DNA of 64,000 nucleotides from an uncultured Lachnospiraceae bacterium (GTDB taxonomy: Bacteria; Bacillota; Clostridia; Lachnospirales; Lachnospiraceae): contig CARQVR010000004.1 in NCBI GenBank assembly GCA_949051815.1, positions 11,272-75,271 on the forward strand. Direction: 5' to 3'. This document shows, in pieces, positions 26,518 to 34,500 of this stretch. The notes beneath the pieces were generated by a model. The model was not told the DNA's origin, did no database searches, and saw only the letters and a list, made by a program, of their open reading frames with translations. The translations under genes were made by a program, and so were the position numbers. The stretch's first letter is position 1, and the number at the start of each line of letters is the position of its first letter.

Positions 26518-26706
26518 TTACCCCTCTATTTTGTCAAATTTTGCGAGATTTACCCCTAATGATGTCAATGTCATCTTTAGTTCCGTGTATCTGTCATACA
26601 TCGATTGATATAGTGTAGAGTTTTTATCTTCGACAATCAGCATCCAATTTTGCACTCTGGAAAATTCATTAATGGAATCCCTGATAATTTCTGCTCCGTT
26701 TGGCAT
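26518..26706 (-). CDS. Small protein upstream of pflA, function unknown
   Basis: A 62-residue, mostly helical, soluble protein (MPNGAEIIRDSINEFSRVQN, then DRYTELKMTLTSLGVNL). I do not recognise a family. Five bases separate its stop from the pflA start, so the two are very likely co-transcribed, and it may act with PflA or merely share its transcript. The ribosome binding site is weak (AAGGTTGG about 11 bases upstream). Protein-like composition and tight spacing support it being real. Confidence 0.55.
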   Translation of the reverse strand: MPNGAEIIRDSINEFSRVQNWMLIVEDKNSTLYQSMYDRYTELKMTLTSLGVNLAKFDKIEG

Positions 26707-26820
26707 AGAGTCACCAACCTTTCTGTGTTATTGTCTGCAATTTGTTTATGTGTTATCCTGTTTCATTAAAAGTGCTTGAGATTATTTATATCATAGCACA
26801 GAAGAAAAATAAAATCCAGA

Positions 26821-26855
26821 AAAAAGAAGCCCTGCGACGTATCGCAAGGCTTCCT
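26821..26855 (-). terminator. Terminator after the glycyl-radical domain gene
   Basis: Minus-strand stem GAAGCC-TGCGA / TCGCA-GGCTTC (one mismatch, 4-nt loop) followed by six T. It closes the split PFL transcript 22 bases after the stop codon. Confidence 0.9.
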
Positions 26856-26877
26856 GTACCCGTTGGTTTTGACGTGA

Positions 26878-27117
26878 TCAGATACTCTCGTGGAAAGTAC
26901 GGGAGATAACGTCTGCCTGCTGTTCCGGTGTCAGCTTGATGAAGTTTACTGCATAGCCGGATACGCGGATGGTCAACTGAGGATAGTTCTCAGGGTGCTT
27001 CTGTGCATCCAGTAACATATCTCTGTTGAGCACGTTTACGTTAAGGTGATGGCCGCCTTTTGTTGCATAACCATCTAATAAGTTTACTAAGTTATCTACC
27101 TGAGCATTTGCTGCCAT
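26878..27117 (-). CDS. Stand-alone glycyl-radical domain of pyruvate formate-lyase
   Basis: This 79-residue protein equals the C-terminal domain of pyruvate formate-lyase: GGHHLNVNVLNRDML, PQLTIRVSGYAVNF and EQQADVISRTFHES. The radical-bearing glycine is Gly54 (in RVSGY). In E. coli the same sequence is the end of PflB (Gly734), with a separate spare-part copy, GrcA/YfiD. Here the neighbouring PFL core gene lacks this domain, and 679 plus 79 residues equal a normal PFL of about 758. I infer an obligatory subunit, not a repair factor. The gene has its own strong site (AGGAGG, eight bases from ATG) and terminator. It would be labelled grcA by similarity. Confidence 0.92.
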   Translation of the reverse strand: MAANAQVDNLVNLLDGYATKGGHHLNVNVLNRDMLLDAQKHPENYPQLTIRVSGYAVNFIKLTPEQQADVISRTFHESI

Positions 27118-27287
27118 TGTATTGTCCTCCTGTTTTACTATATTTTATTTTGTATTGTGTGTCATGCACATTCGCAACTTCCGCTTGCTCATTTACGGGC
27201 TTTCGCCCTATGGATTTTTGTCAATACATCCATCTGGACGCAAGCTTTCATTTATCTGTTTTGACATCAATCCGCATGACGCAATAC

Positions 27288-27500
27288 TTACTTAAAATCT
27301 TCCAACCCGTCCAATCCATCGTGGAGGGTAGGAACGCTGCAGGCCAGCGGAGTGCGGGAGCAATCCGTGCACCCCATGGTCTGCACATTCTTAGAGTTGT
27401 CTGCCGAAGCGTCAACGTCCACATTCACATGTCCGACGCCATTCGCCATCCCGGAATCCATCATCTTGATAAAATCATCTATCATTTGCTTATCATCCAT
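27288..27500 (-). CDS. Small Cys-containing protein between the PFL subunit genes
   Basis: A 70-residue protein with an acidic N-terminal helix (MDDKQMIDDFIKMMDSG), a middle segment GHVNVDVDASADNSKNV and a Cys cluster CTDCSRTPLAC. I do not recognise a family. The GHVNVDV stretch loosely echoes GHHLNVNV of the glycyl-radical domain next door, which may be chance. AAGGAG lies nine bases before the ATG at 27500, which decides the start over one eight codons earlier. It sits on the same strand between the PFL core and radical-domain genes, so a role in assembling or protecting the split enzyme is an attractive inference, nothing more. Confidence 0.6.
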   Translation of the reverse strand: MDDKQMIDDFIKMMDSGMANGVGHVNVDVDASADNSKNVQTMGCTDCSRTPLACSVPTLHDGLDGLEDFK

Positions 27501-27551
27501 AATCAACAACTCCTTCTGCTTCATTTATATCGGAGAATGCCTGTATTTTAA

Positions 27552-27620
27552 GCATCCTGCGACAGTGTAAACTATTCAGGGAGAATGCGGAGCATTCTCT
27601 GAATTGTCGCTGTCAGGCGA
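27552..27620 (-). repeat. Double stem-loop after the PFL core gene
   Basis: On the minus strand, a stem ATTGTCGC / GCGACAAT starts a few bases past the PFL core stop, followed by TTCAG-AGAATGC / GCATTCT-CTGAA with a 3-nt loop. No T-run follows. These may set transcript stability and subunit ratio between the core and the downstream small genes. The first stem has the same layout as the one at 103-122. Confidence 0.65.
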
Positions 27621-27627
27621 CAATTTG

Positions 27628-29667
27628 TTATTTGCTGAGATCTACTTCGATATCGCCTGCAAATACCTGATCCTCCTTGCCAAGTGCGCCCGGAATGATG
27701 GTGAAGGTATTGGAGATACCATCCTGTGCATCATTGAACGGAAGCTTGGATACAGAAGACAGGGAAGCAACTGCACCGTGGGTATCACGGCCGTGCATCG
27801 GGTTAGCGCCGGGTGCGAAAGGCTGGCCTTTCTTACGTCCGTCAGGTGTGTTACCGGTAGCCTTACCGTAGGTTACGTTGGAAGTAATGGTAAGGATAGA
27901 GGTTGTAGGAACACCGTTTCTGTAGGTGTGATGTCTTCTGATCGCGGTCATAAACTTGTGAACGATCTCCTGAGCGATCTCATCTACGCGGTCGTCATCG
28001 TTACCATATTTCGGGAACTCACCGGTTGTCTTGAAGTCAACGATGATGCCGTCCTCGTCTCTGATCGGCTCAACCTTCGCGTACTTGATAGCGGAAAGGG
28101 AGTCAGCCACGATGGAAAGACCTGCAACACCGGTTGCGAAGTAACGCTTAACGTCTCTGTCATGAAGAGCCATTTCTGCTCTCTCATAGCAGTATTTGTC
28201 ATGCATGTAGTGGATGATATTCAGTGTATTTACATATACATCTGCCTGCCACTCCATCATATCAAGGAACTTATCCATAACATCATTGTACTCAAGAACA
28301 TCGCCTGCAACAGGACGATATTTCGGGCCAACCTGCTTCTTGGTTACTTCGTCAACACCGCCGTTCAAAGCGTACAGCAGACATTTAGCAAGGTTAGCGC
28401 GGGCACCGAAGAACTGCATTTCCTTACCGATAACCATGGAAGATACGCAGCATGCGATACCGTAGTCGTCGCCGTGTGTCACTCTCATCAGATCGTCGTT
28501 CTCGTACTGGATGGAAGAGGTCTGGATGGACATCTTAGCGCAGTACTTCTTCCAGTTCTCAGGAAGTCTTGTGGACCAGAGAACAGTCAGGTTCGGCTCG
28601 GGTGAAGGACCTAAGTTGGTCAGGGTGTGCAGATAACGGAAGCTCATCTTTGTAACCATGTGACGTCCGTCAACGCCAACACCGCCGAGGGACTCGGTTA
28701 CCCATACCGGATCGCCTGCGAAAATCTGGTTGTACTCAGGTGTACGTGCGAATTTGATCAGACGCAGCTTCATAATGAAGTGGTCAACAAACTCCTGAAT
28801 CTGCTGCTCTGTGAAGGTGCCGTTTGCAAGGTCTCTCTCTGCATAAATATCAAGGAATGTAGATGTACGTCCGAGAGACATAGCAGCGCCGTTCTGTTCT
28901 TTTACGGAGCAAAGGTAGCCGAAGTAAGTAGCCTGAATCGCTTCCTGTACGTTGGTAGCGGGCTTGGAGATATCGCAGCCATAAGAAGCAGCCATCTCCT
29001 TCATCAGCTTAAGTGCAACCATCTGCTCGGAAAGCTCCTCGCGGAGGCGGATTACATCGTCGGTCATAACGCGGCCGGTAGAATCCTTCTGAGCCATCTT
29101 GTCTTCGATCAGTCTGTCAATACCGTACAGAGCTACTCTTCTGTAGTCACCGATGATACGGCCGCGGCCATATGCATCCGGAAGACCGGTAATGATGTGG
29201 GAAGAACGGCAAGCTCTCATCTCAGCATTGTAAGCGTCGAAGCAGCCTGCGTTGTGTGTCTTTCTGTGTGTGGAGAAGAACTCGCTGATCTCGGGATCTA
29301 CCTCGTAGCCGTTATCGGAGCAAGCCTTCTCAGCCATTCTGATACCGCCGTAAGGCTGTAAAGAACGCTTGAAGGGCTTATCTGTCTGGAAACCTACGAT
29401 GGTCTCTTTGCTCTTGTCCAGATAGCCGGGACCATGGGATGTGATGGTGGATACAACCTTGGTATCCATATCAAGTACGCCGCCTGCCTCACGCTCCTGC
29501 TTCTGCAGATCAAGTACCTGTGCCCAAAGATCCTTAGTGTTCTGTGTAGGTTCAGCCAGGAATGCCTCGTCACCGTCGTAAGGGTGATAGTTTTTCTGGA
29601 TAAAGTCGCGGACATTCACTTCTTTGTCCCACTTGCCGCCTACAAAATCTTTCCATTCTGGTCTCAT
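27628..29667 (-). CDS. pflB: Pyruvate formate-lyase catalytic core lacking the glycyl-radical domain
   Basis: Converts pyruvate and CoA to formate and acetyl-CoA in fermentation. The 679-residue product covers the PFL barrel, including the active-site cysteine pair Cys406-Cys407 in GIACCVSSM (Cys418-Cys419 in E. coli), and ends near DGISNTFTIIPGALGKE with a short tail. It stops at the hinge where normal PFL (about 750-760 residues) continues into the glycyl-radical domain; that domain is a separate gene 510 bases downstream. No radical Gly motif exists in this protein, so alone it should be inactive. AGGAGG precedes the start. A good promoter lies about 110 bases upstream. The stop is clean and followed by hairpins, so a sequencing frameshift is unlikely. 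Confidence 0.93.
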   Translation of the reverse strand: MRPEWKDFVGGKWDKEVNVRDFIQKNYHPYDGDEAFLAEPTQNTKDLWAQVLDLQKQEREAGGVLDMDTKVVSTITSHGPGYLDKSKETIVGFQTDKPFKRSLQPYGGIRMAEKACSDNGYEVDPEISEFFSTHRKTHNAGCFDAYNAEMRACRSSHIITGLPDAYGRGRIIGDYRRVALYGIDRLIEDKMAQKDSTGRVMTDDVIRLREELSEQMVALKLMKEMAASYGCDISKPATNVQEAIQATYFGYLCSVKEQNGAAMSLGRTSTFLDIYAERDLANGTFTEQQIQEFVDHFIMKLRLIKFARTPEYNQIFAGDPVWVTESLGGVGVDGRHMVTKMSFRYLHTLTNLGPSPEPNLTVLWSTRLPENWKKYCAKMSIQTSSIQYENDDLMRVTHGDDYGIACCVSSMVIGKEMQFFGARANLAKCLLYALNGGVDEVTKKQVGPKYRPVAGDVLEYNDVMDKFLDMMEWQADVYVNTLNIIHYMHDKYCYERAEMALHDRDVKRYFATGVAGLSIVADSLSAIKYAKVEPIRDEDGIIVDFKTTGEFPKYGNDDDRVDEIAQEIVHKFMTAIRRHHTYRNGVPTTSILTITSNVTYGKATGNTPDGRKKGQPFAPGANPMHGRDTHGAVASLSSVSKLPFNDAQDGISNTFTIIPGALGKEDQVFAGDIEVDLSK

Positions 29668-29773
29668 TTTTGTACCAACCTCCTATTTTAAAATTTTTAA
29701 TAAAGTAACTGTGAAATGGTTTACATCCGGAATCATGCATAATCCCAGCGCACGACTCTGAATCGGTAAGAAT

Positions 29774-29803
29774 ATTATATGCCATGTGTCGAATGGCAGT
29801 CAA
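29774..29803 (-). promoter_or_regulatory. Promoter of the split PFL locus with operator-like spacer
   Basis: Minus-strand TTGACT (29798-29803) and TATAAT (29774-29779), 18-base spacer. The spacer carries the perfect inverted repeat TGCCAT-N7-ATGGCA (29780-29798), placed where a bound repressor or a spacer-remodelling activator would act. It does not match the Rex consensus, so the regulator is unknown. Confidence 0.75.
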
Positions 29804-29931
29804 GACAGCCTTTGTTCTTTTTCTCATACAAATGCCAAAAAAAGAAAGAAAAATTTGTGAAAAATGCAATAATGTGGATTGCGGGTTTTTCTGCTGCCCA
29901 AAAAGGGTGCATATATGGAAAAAGTTACGGG

Positions 29932-31062
29932 TCAAAGCCCGGTTTCCTGATATAATTTATTTCTGTATGCCGCATCGGAAGCTGCTTTCTCCAGATCGCT
30001 CAAGCGGCCTGCATCTATTAAAAGACGGGTCAGCTCCGCGAATCGCCCTTCACCTCTCACTTCCCCTTCCGCAAGTCCAATCTCACGGCCTCTCACTTCC
30101 CCTTCCGCAAGTCCAATCTCGCGGCCTCTCACTTCCCCTTGCGCAAATCCGATTTCGCGGCCTTTCGCTTCGCCCTCTTTCATGGCCTTCCATTTACTTC
30201 GCTCCAGCGCGATCTTGTACAGGGAAGACATATCTACATCGTTGACAAAGTTTTCAAATAATTCAGCCATCTTTCTCTCCTTCACCTGTTCTGTAAATTT
30301 TGTGACATCGTTTTCGGGCACGTCCAAGTGTCGCAGCATGGAGGCCGTCACTCTGGCTATAATGCCAAGAAGCTCATCCGTAGAATTTTCCGACAAATTT
30401 TTCAGATAGTCTTTCGGCAAATCCAACTGCCGAAATTCCGACGAGTTTTGAAGGCGGTTAATCAGCATCAGCAGGGACAGCTCGTCGTTTTTGCCCACCA
30501 GTTCTTCTATGCTGTAGGCGTTCAACTGCACCAGCTTATAGAAAAATTTAGGGGTAAACGGCTCAAAAGCCTCGTCAAAGAAAATCCTGTCCCTGATATT
30601 GCACGGGGCTGTCCAGTTGCCGCCGCCCTCATAATACACGATGGGCAGGATCGGCGGGTACCGGAAGTCTCTGGTCTTGCTGACCCCTTTTTTCTTCCGC
30701 TCCATCTCCTTTTCATAGTCTTCCCATATATAAACCATGTAGCGGAGAAGCTGCATACTCACATTATAGTCTACTTTCGTCTTGTGTTCAATAAGAGACA
30801 CAAAATAGAAGGTACTATTTTCTGACATTTTTATACGCTTTACCGTGTCTGAGTTGCGCTCCTCGGTAAACATCGGGACAAAGCGTTCGGTAAGGTCCTC
30901 GATATCCTCGGCCCGTATATTTTCAAACAGAGGTATATTCATGTAATTGCGCAGAAATTGGGAGCAGAGTTCGGCGTTTCCGAAAATAAGTTTACTGCCG
31001 CTGTCATGAGGTTTGCTGTTGGAAAGCTGTTTTCTTTGTGACGTGGTTTTCTTTTGTTCCAT
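29932..31062 (-). CDS. Rpn/PD-(D/E)XK nuclease-family protein with C-terminal 13-residue repeats
   Basis: A 376-residue member of the Rpn / transposase-like PD-(D/E)XK family: an N-terminal SGSKLIFGNAELCSQFL segment, the catalytic-type core FYFVSLIEHKTKVDY (E and K of the ExK motif) and YPPILPIVYYEGGGNW. Rpn proteins cut DNA and promote RecA-independent recombination; some act in phage defence. The C-terminal part carries about three GREIGLAEGEVR repeats from 39-bp DNA repeats (about 30054-30150), which should vary in copy number. The ATG at 31062 has AAGGAG eight bases upstream and is preferred to a start 21 codons earlier. Native target unknown. Confidence 0.82.
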   Translation of the reverse strand: MEQKKTTSQRKQLSNSKPHDSGSKLIFGNAELCSQFLRNYMNIPLFENIRAEDIEDLTERFVPMFTEERNSDTVKRIKMSENSTFYFVSLIEHKTKVDYNVSMQLLRYMVYIWEDYEKEMERKKKGVSKTRDFRYPPILPIVYYEGGGNWTAPCNIRDRIFFDEAFEPFTPKFFYKLVQLNAYSIEELVGKNDELSLLMLINRLQNSSEFRQLDLPKDYLKNLSENSTDELLGIIARVTASMLRHLDVPENDVTKFTEQVKERKMAELFENFVNDVDMSSLYKIALERSKWKAMKEGEAKGREIGFAQGEVRGREIGLAEGEVRGREIGLAEGEVRGEGRFAELTRLLIDAGRLSDLEKAASDAAYRNKLYQETGL

Positions 31063-31455
31063 TATAGATACTCCTTTCGATGTGGACAAACCAGAAATGC
31101 AGGCTGTTTTGTCAGTGACAGACAATCCGGATGCGGCAGACGCTGCAACCGTCTCATTGATGTGATGTGTTTATCATAGTGGATGGGGGAGGGTATGTCA
31201 ATGTTTTGTTGTGCAAAATTTGTCACGAAATTAACGGTGCAGTCCCAGGGACGCCGTTTGCCGTGCCGGACGGCTATCCGCTGCGCTGCTGCGCCAATAC
31301 TGCGGACGGTATCGGAAGCCGCAGTCTGTTCAGGCGGTATACGGTGGTACTGTGGCGTTTATGAAACCCGGCACCGGCAAATGTGCGGAATCTAATCGAA
31401 GGTATACGGTGGGTGGCACTGTAGCATCTATGAAACACTGTCCGGTTACCGAAAG
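31063..31455. other. Gap holding an imperfect repeat pair
   Basis: Two related units start with GGTATACGGTGG or GGTATACGGTGGG at 31336 and 31401 (65-base offset) and each ends in ATGAAAC. No gene with a ribosome binding site is seen in the gap. It contains the leader of the Rpn gene and ends at the giant B terminator. Confidence 0.45.
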
Positions 31456-31489
31456 GAAAAACGCCCTGGCATAATGCCCGGGCGCTTTT
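31456..31489. terminator. Terminator downstream of giant gene B
   Basis: Stem CGCCC-GGCA / TGCC-GGGCG, 3-nt loop, flanked by A-run and T-run, so usable on both strands. It lies about 65 bases past the stop of giant B. Confidence 0.85.
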
Positions 31490-31554
31490 CGCTGTTCTTT
31501 TTTCTCAGAATCAGACAATTCTGATTTTGCTTTCATTACAATACCGATCCGGTA

Positions 31555-34500
31555 TCAACCTTCGGATCCACTGCCGCCTGAGGAATCGCTCTTCTTTGTA
31601 ACAGTAACCGTCGCGGTACCTGTTACAGACTTGCCACCCTTTTCGTAAGTTGCGGTAACTTTAAGGGATGTTTCTGTTTCGTCCTCGCCAACAGTCAGCA
31701 CATCGGCATCATTTCCGTTCGCATTAAACTTGGTATTGCTGCTGATGTTGTTGCCATCCGTTGCCGCAGCCACAGACCAGGTAACTGTTGCGCCCTGAAC
31801 TGGCTCATTACCCTCTTTGACGGCTGCTTCAAATTTCTGGGTTTTGCCCTGCTCGACGCTTGCCGTGTCGGGAGTAACCGTCACAGTAATTGTCTTTTCT
31901 TCAGTGGGAGGCGTAACTGCATTCTCTATATCCGCTGCAGCAAGTACAGGCGGTGTGATGGTAAAGATTACAGCGTCCGTAGCTCCGCCTTTAGGAAGAG
32001 AAATCAATGCGGTTCCCTTCACGTTCTTGCCGTTCAGATTATAGTTGTCACCGGTTTTACCGCCAGCTCTCACAGCCGCGGCATATGCGCTCTTGTCGAT
32101 TTTGACAACGATTGCATTTTCTCCGTTCTTCAACTCGAAATCCACCCATGCAGGTGTCACAAGCACGTCATTTTTCTCGGAACGATCAGCTGCTACTTTA
32201 AATTGCACGGCAGAGATCAGCACTGTGAAAGGTACCTCAACGCTGTATGTGTTATCTGTCGCTGTCACATCCTTAAAGCTGACCTTTTTGTTTTTGTTAT
32301 CAACCTTGACCTTATTTTTCGAGTCTATAGACTTAGGCTCGATGGTGACAGGAACTGTAATAGCGTTTGCAGCAAGGAATGCCGCCTTATCCTCATCCGA
32401 TGCCTTTGTCTGTCCACCGCCATCATTTTTATTCAGTTCTTCCCACGCTTTGACATACATGCTGTCAGCCGGAATTACCGTGAGGGTGCCCTCTTTCTTA
32501 GTCAGAGTCACATCCGCTGCCTTAACACCATCTGCCAGTTTCAGGGTCACGGTACCATCTGCATAGGATTTTGTTTCATCCAGAGCAAATATGGTTCCTT
32601 CTTTGTCCTTATATGCAGCATAAGCCAGTCCGCAGACATCCTTACCAGCCATTACGGTGATCTCAGGAGCCATGTCGTCTTCCTTTACCAGAACTGCCTT
32701 TTTAGAAGTCAGCTTTCTTACGGAAGGCTTCACATTGATTGTCAACTGTGTAATAAACTCTTGTTCGGAGCCATCCCTGTAGGTTACCGTATACTTCACG
32801 AAACCAATCAGGTTGTTCAGCTTCTTGTCCCCGTCCTGATAATCTTTCACAGCTTTCGTTTCGTCGATCAGGCAGAGTTTACTGTCAGTAAGCTTGAATG
32901 CCTCTTTAAATTTGTTTACCGTACCCTTAATGTTTGCGTTCAGGATACTCTTAAATTCTACCTTTTCTACACCGGTTTCTTTGCCTGTCAGAGCTACCTT
33001 CGCGGTGTCTTTCGCAGACATGGTGTACTTGTTAGTGAGCTTATAAGACTTCTTCAAAAGCTCTGTCTTTACCGTTACGGCAGTGGAGGTCTTTGTAAGG
33101 ATGACATCCTTCTTGTCGTTATCTCCTCCTTCTTCACCGATAAAGTCGAAGTAAAGCGTCGCCTTTTTGATCACATCCATATTTGCGGAGAAGTTGACAT
33201 CAAAGTCTACTGTTTCAACCTTTGAAATCACCTTATTTGCCAGACTGATCTCTTTGTTGCTGTCGCTGATATAACCAAGCAGCTTCTGGGAAGCCTCGTC
33301 CGGAGCAGCCGAAATCTTTACTTTTACAGCCTCGACAGGATCAGACTTCGCAATCGTAAACGTCAGCTTCTGCGCGTTTGTATTATTTGCATATAGCTTT
33401 GCGCCCTTCGCAACGGTTACCTTCGGCGCTTTCGGCTGGTCAAAGTTCGTGTTGGTGATCGTGTAGGTTACATCCCTCGGTGTGGAGCCTTTCGGATTTG
33501 TCAGCTTCACGGTAGCTTCCTTACCACTCATCAGAATGCCTACCGAAAGACTGTTCTTACCGGTAACGATCTTCGCGCCCTTTAAAGTAGTGATCTTGTA
33601 GTCAACCAGCTTGCCTTCTAACGCCTTGTCGTCCTTATCTACCGCCTGGATCTTGATGATTTCACCGGTAGGGACAGTCACCTCGGCTTTGTTCTCAGCA
33701 GAGAAGTTTACGCCCTGAGGACTGGTAATCTGGAGCTTTGCGCCCTCCACCGTCTCATAGGTAACGGAGAATACTAAATCGGTCGCTTTCTTTTTGCCGC
33801 CGTCGGTTGTCACAGCAGACACCTTGACATTATCGACAGGCTTATTCACCCAGATCTCGCCATTCGCATACATTCCGATGTCCTTTTTCTTGCTAAAGGT
33901 CAGCGTATAGGATGCAGGCTCGGCAAAGTCACCCTCCTCGAAGTTATCCGTCTTTTGCACATCTTTTTTCAGAACCGCAATTGTTGCCTTGCCGTCTGCG
34001 ATTTCGTTCACTGCAAGCTTTCCGGTAACATCTAATTTCTTATAGGTACTTTGCTCTTTAGCTACCAGTACGATAGCGCCAAGCTCTTCGGCCTGTGTTA
34101 TAACCTCATATTCAACTGTCTCGGCCACTTCGTTATCTGCAAAATCCGCAGCCTTGACCTGTACCGCAAATTTGCCGCCGTCAATTGGATCTTTTTCATA
34201 TCCTTTCAGTACGGTTACCGTACCGTTACTCTTAACACTTACTTTTTTGGCAATATCTGCATCTGCCGCAAACTGTTTATTCTCCAGCTTACCTACCTGA
34301 TAGCTTACTTTCGCTGTCTTGGGCTTGGCGTCAGTTACACCATCGCTGTTTTTGTCATTGTATACAGGTGTGATCTTCGCTGTACCGGTCTTATTCGCCG
34401 CAACATAGATCTTGGGCGCACTAACCGGATCAATCTTGTAGATACCCTGTACCACAGTCACCTGCAGGGTCGCGCTGGCAGGAACTGTTTCCTGCGGAAT

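Noticed and set aside
27118..27627. PFL split as a sequencing frameshift
   Set aside because: A separate gene with its own ribosome binding site lies between, the core ends with a clean stop and hairpins, and the radical domain has its own AGGAGG, start and terminator.
29668..29931. Rex redox-repressor site before the PFL core gene
   Set aside because: No TTGTTAAN4TTAACAA-like sequence is present; only the unrelated TGCCAT palindrome.
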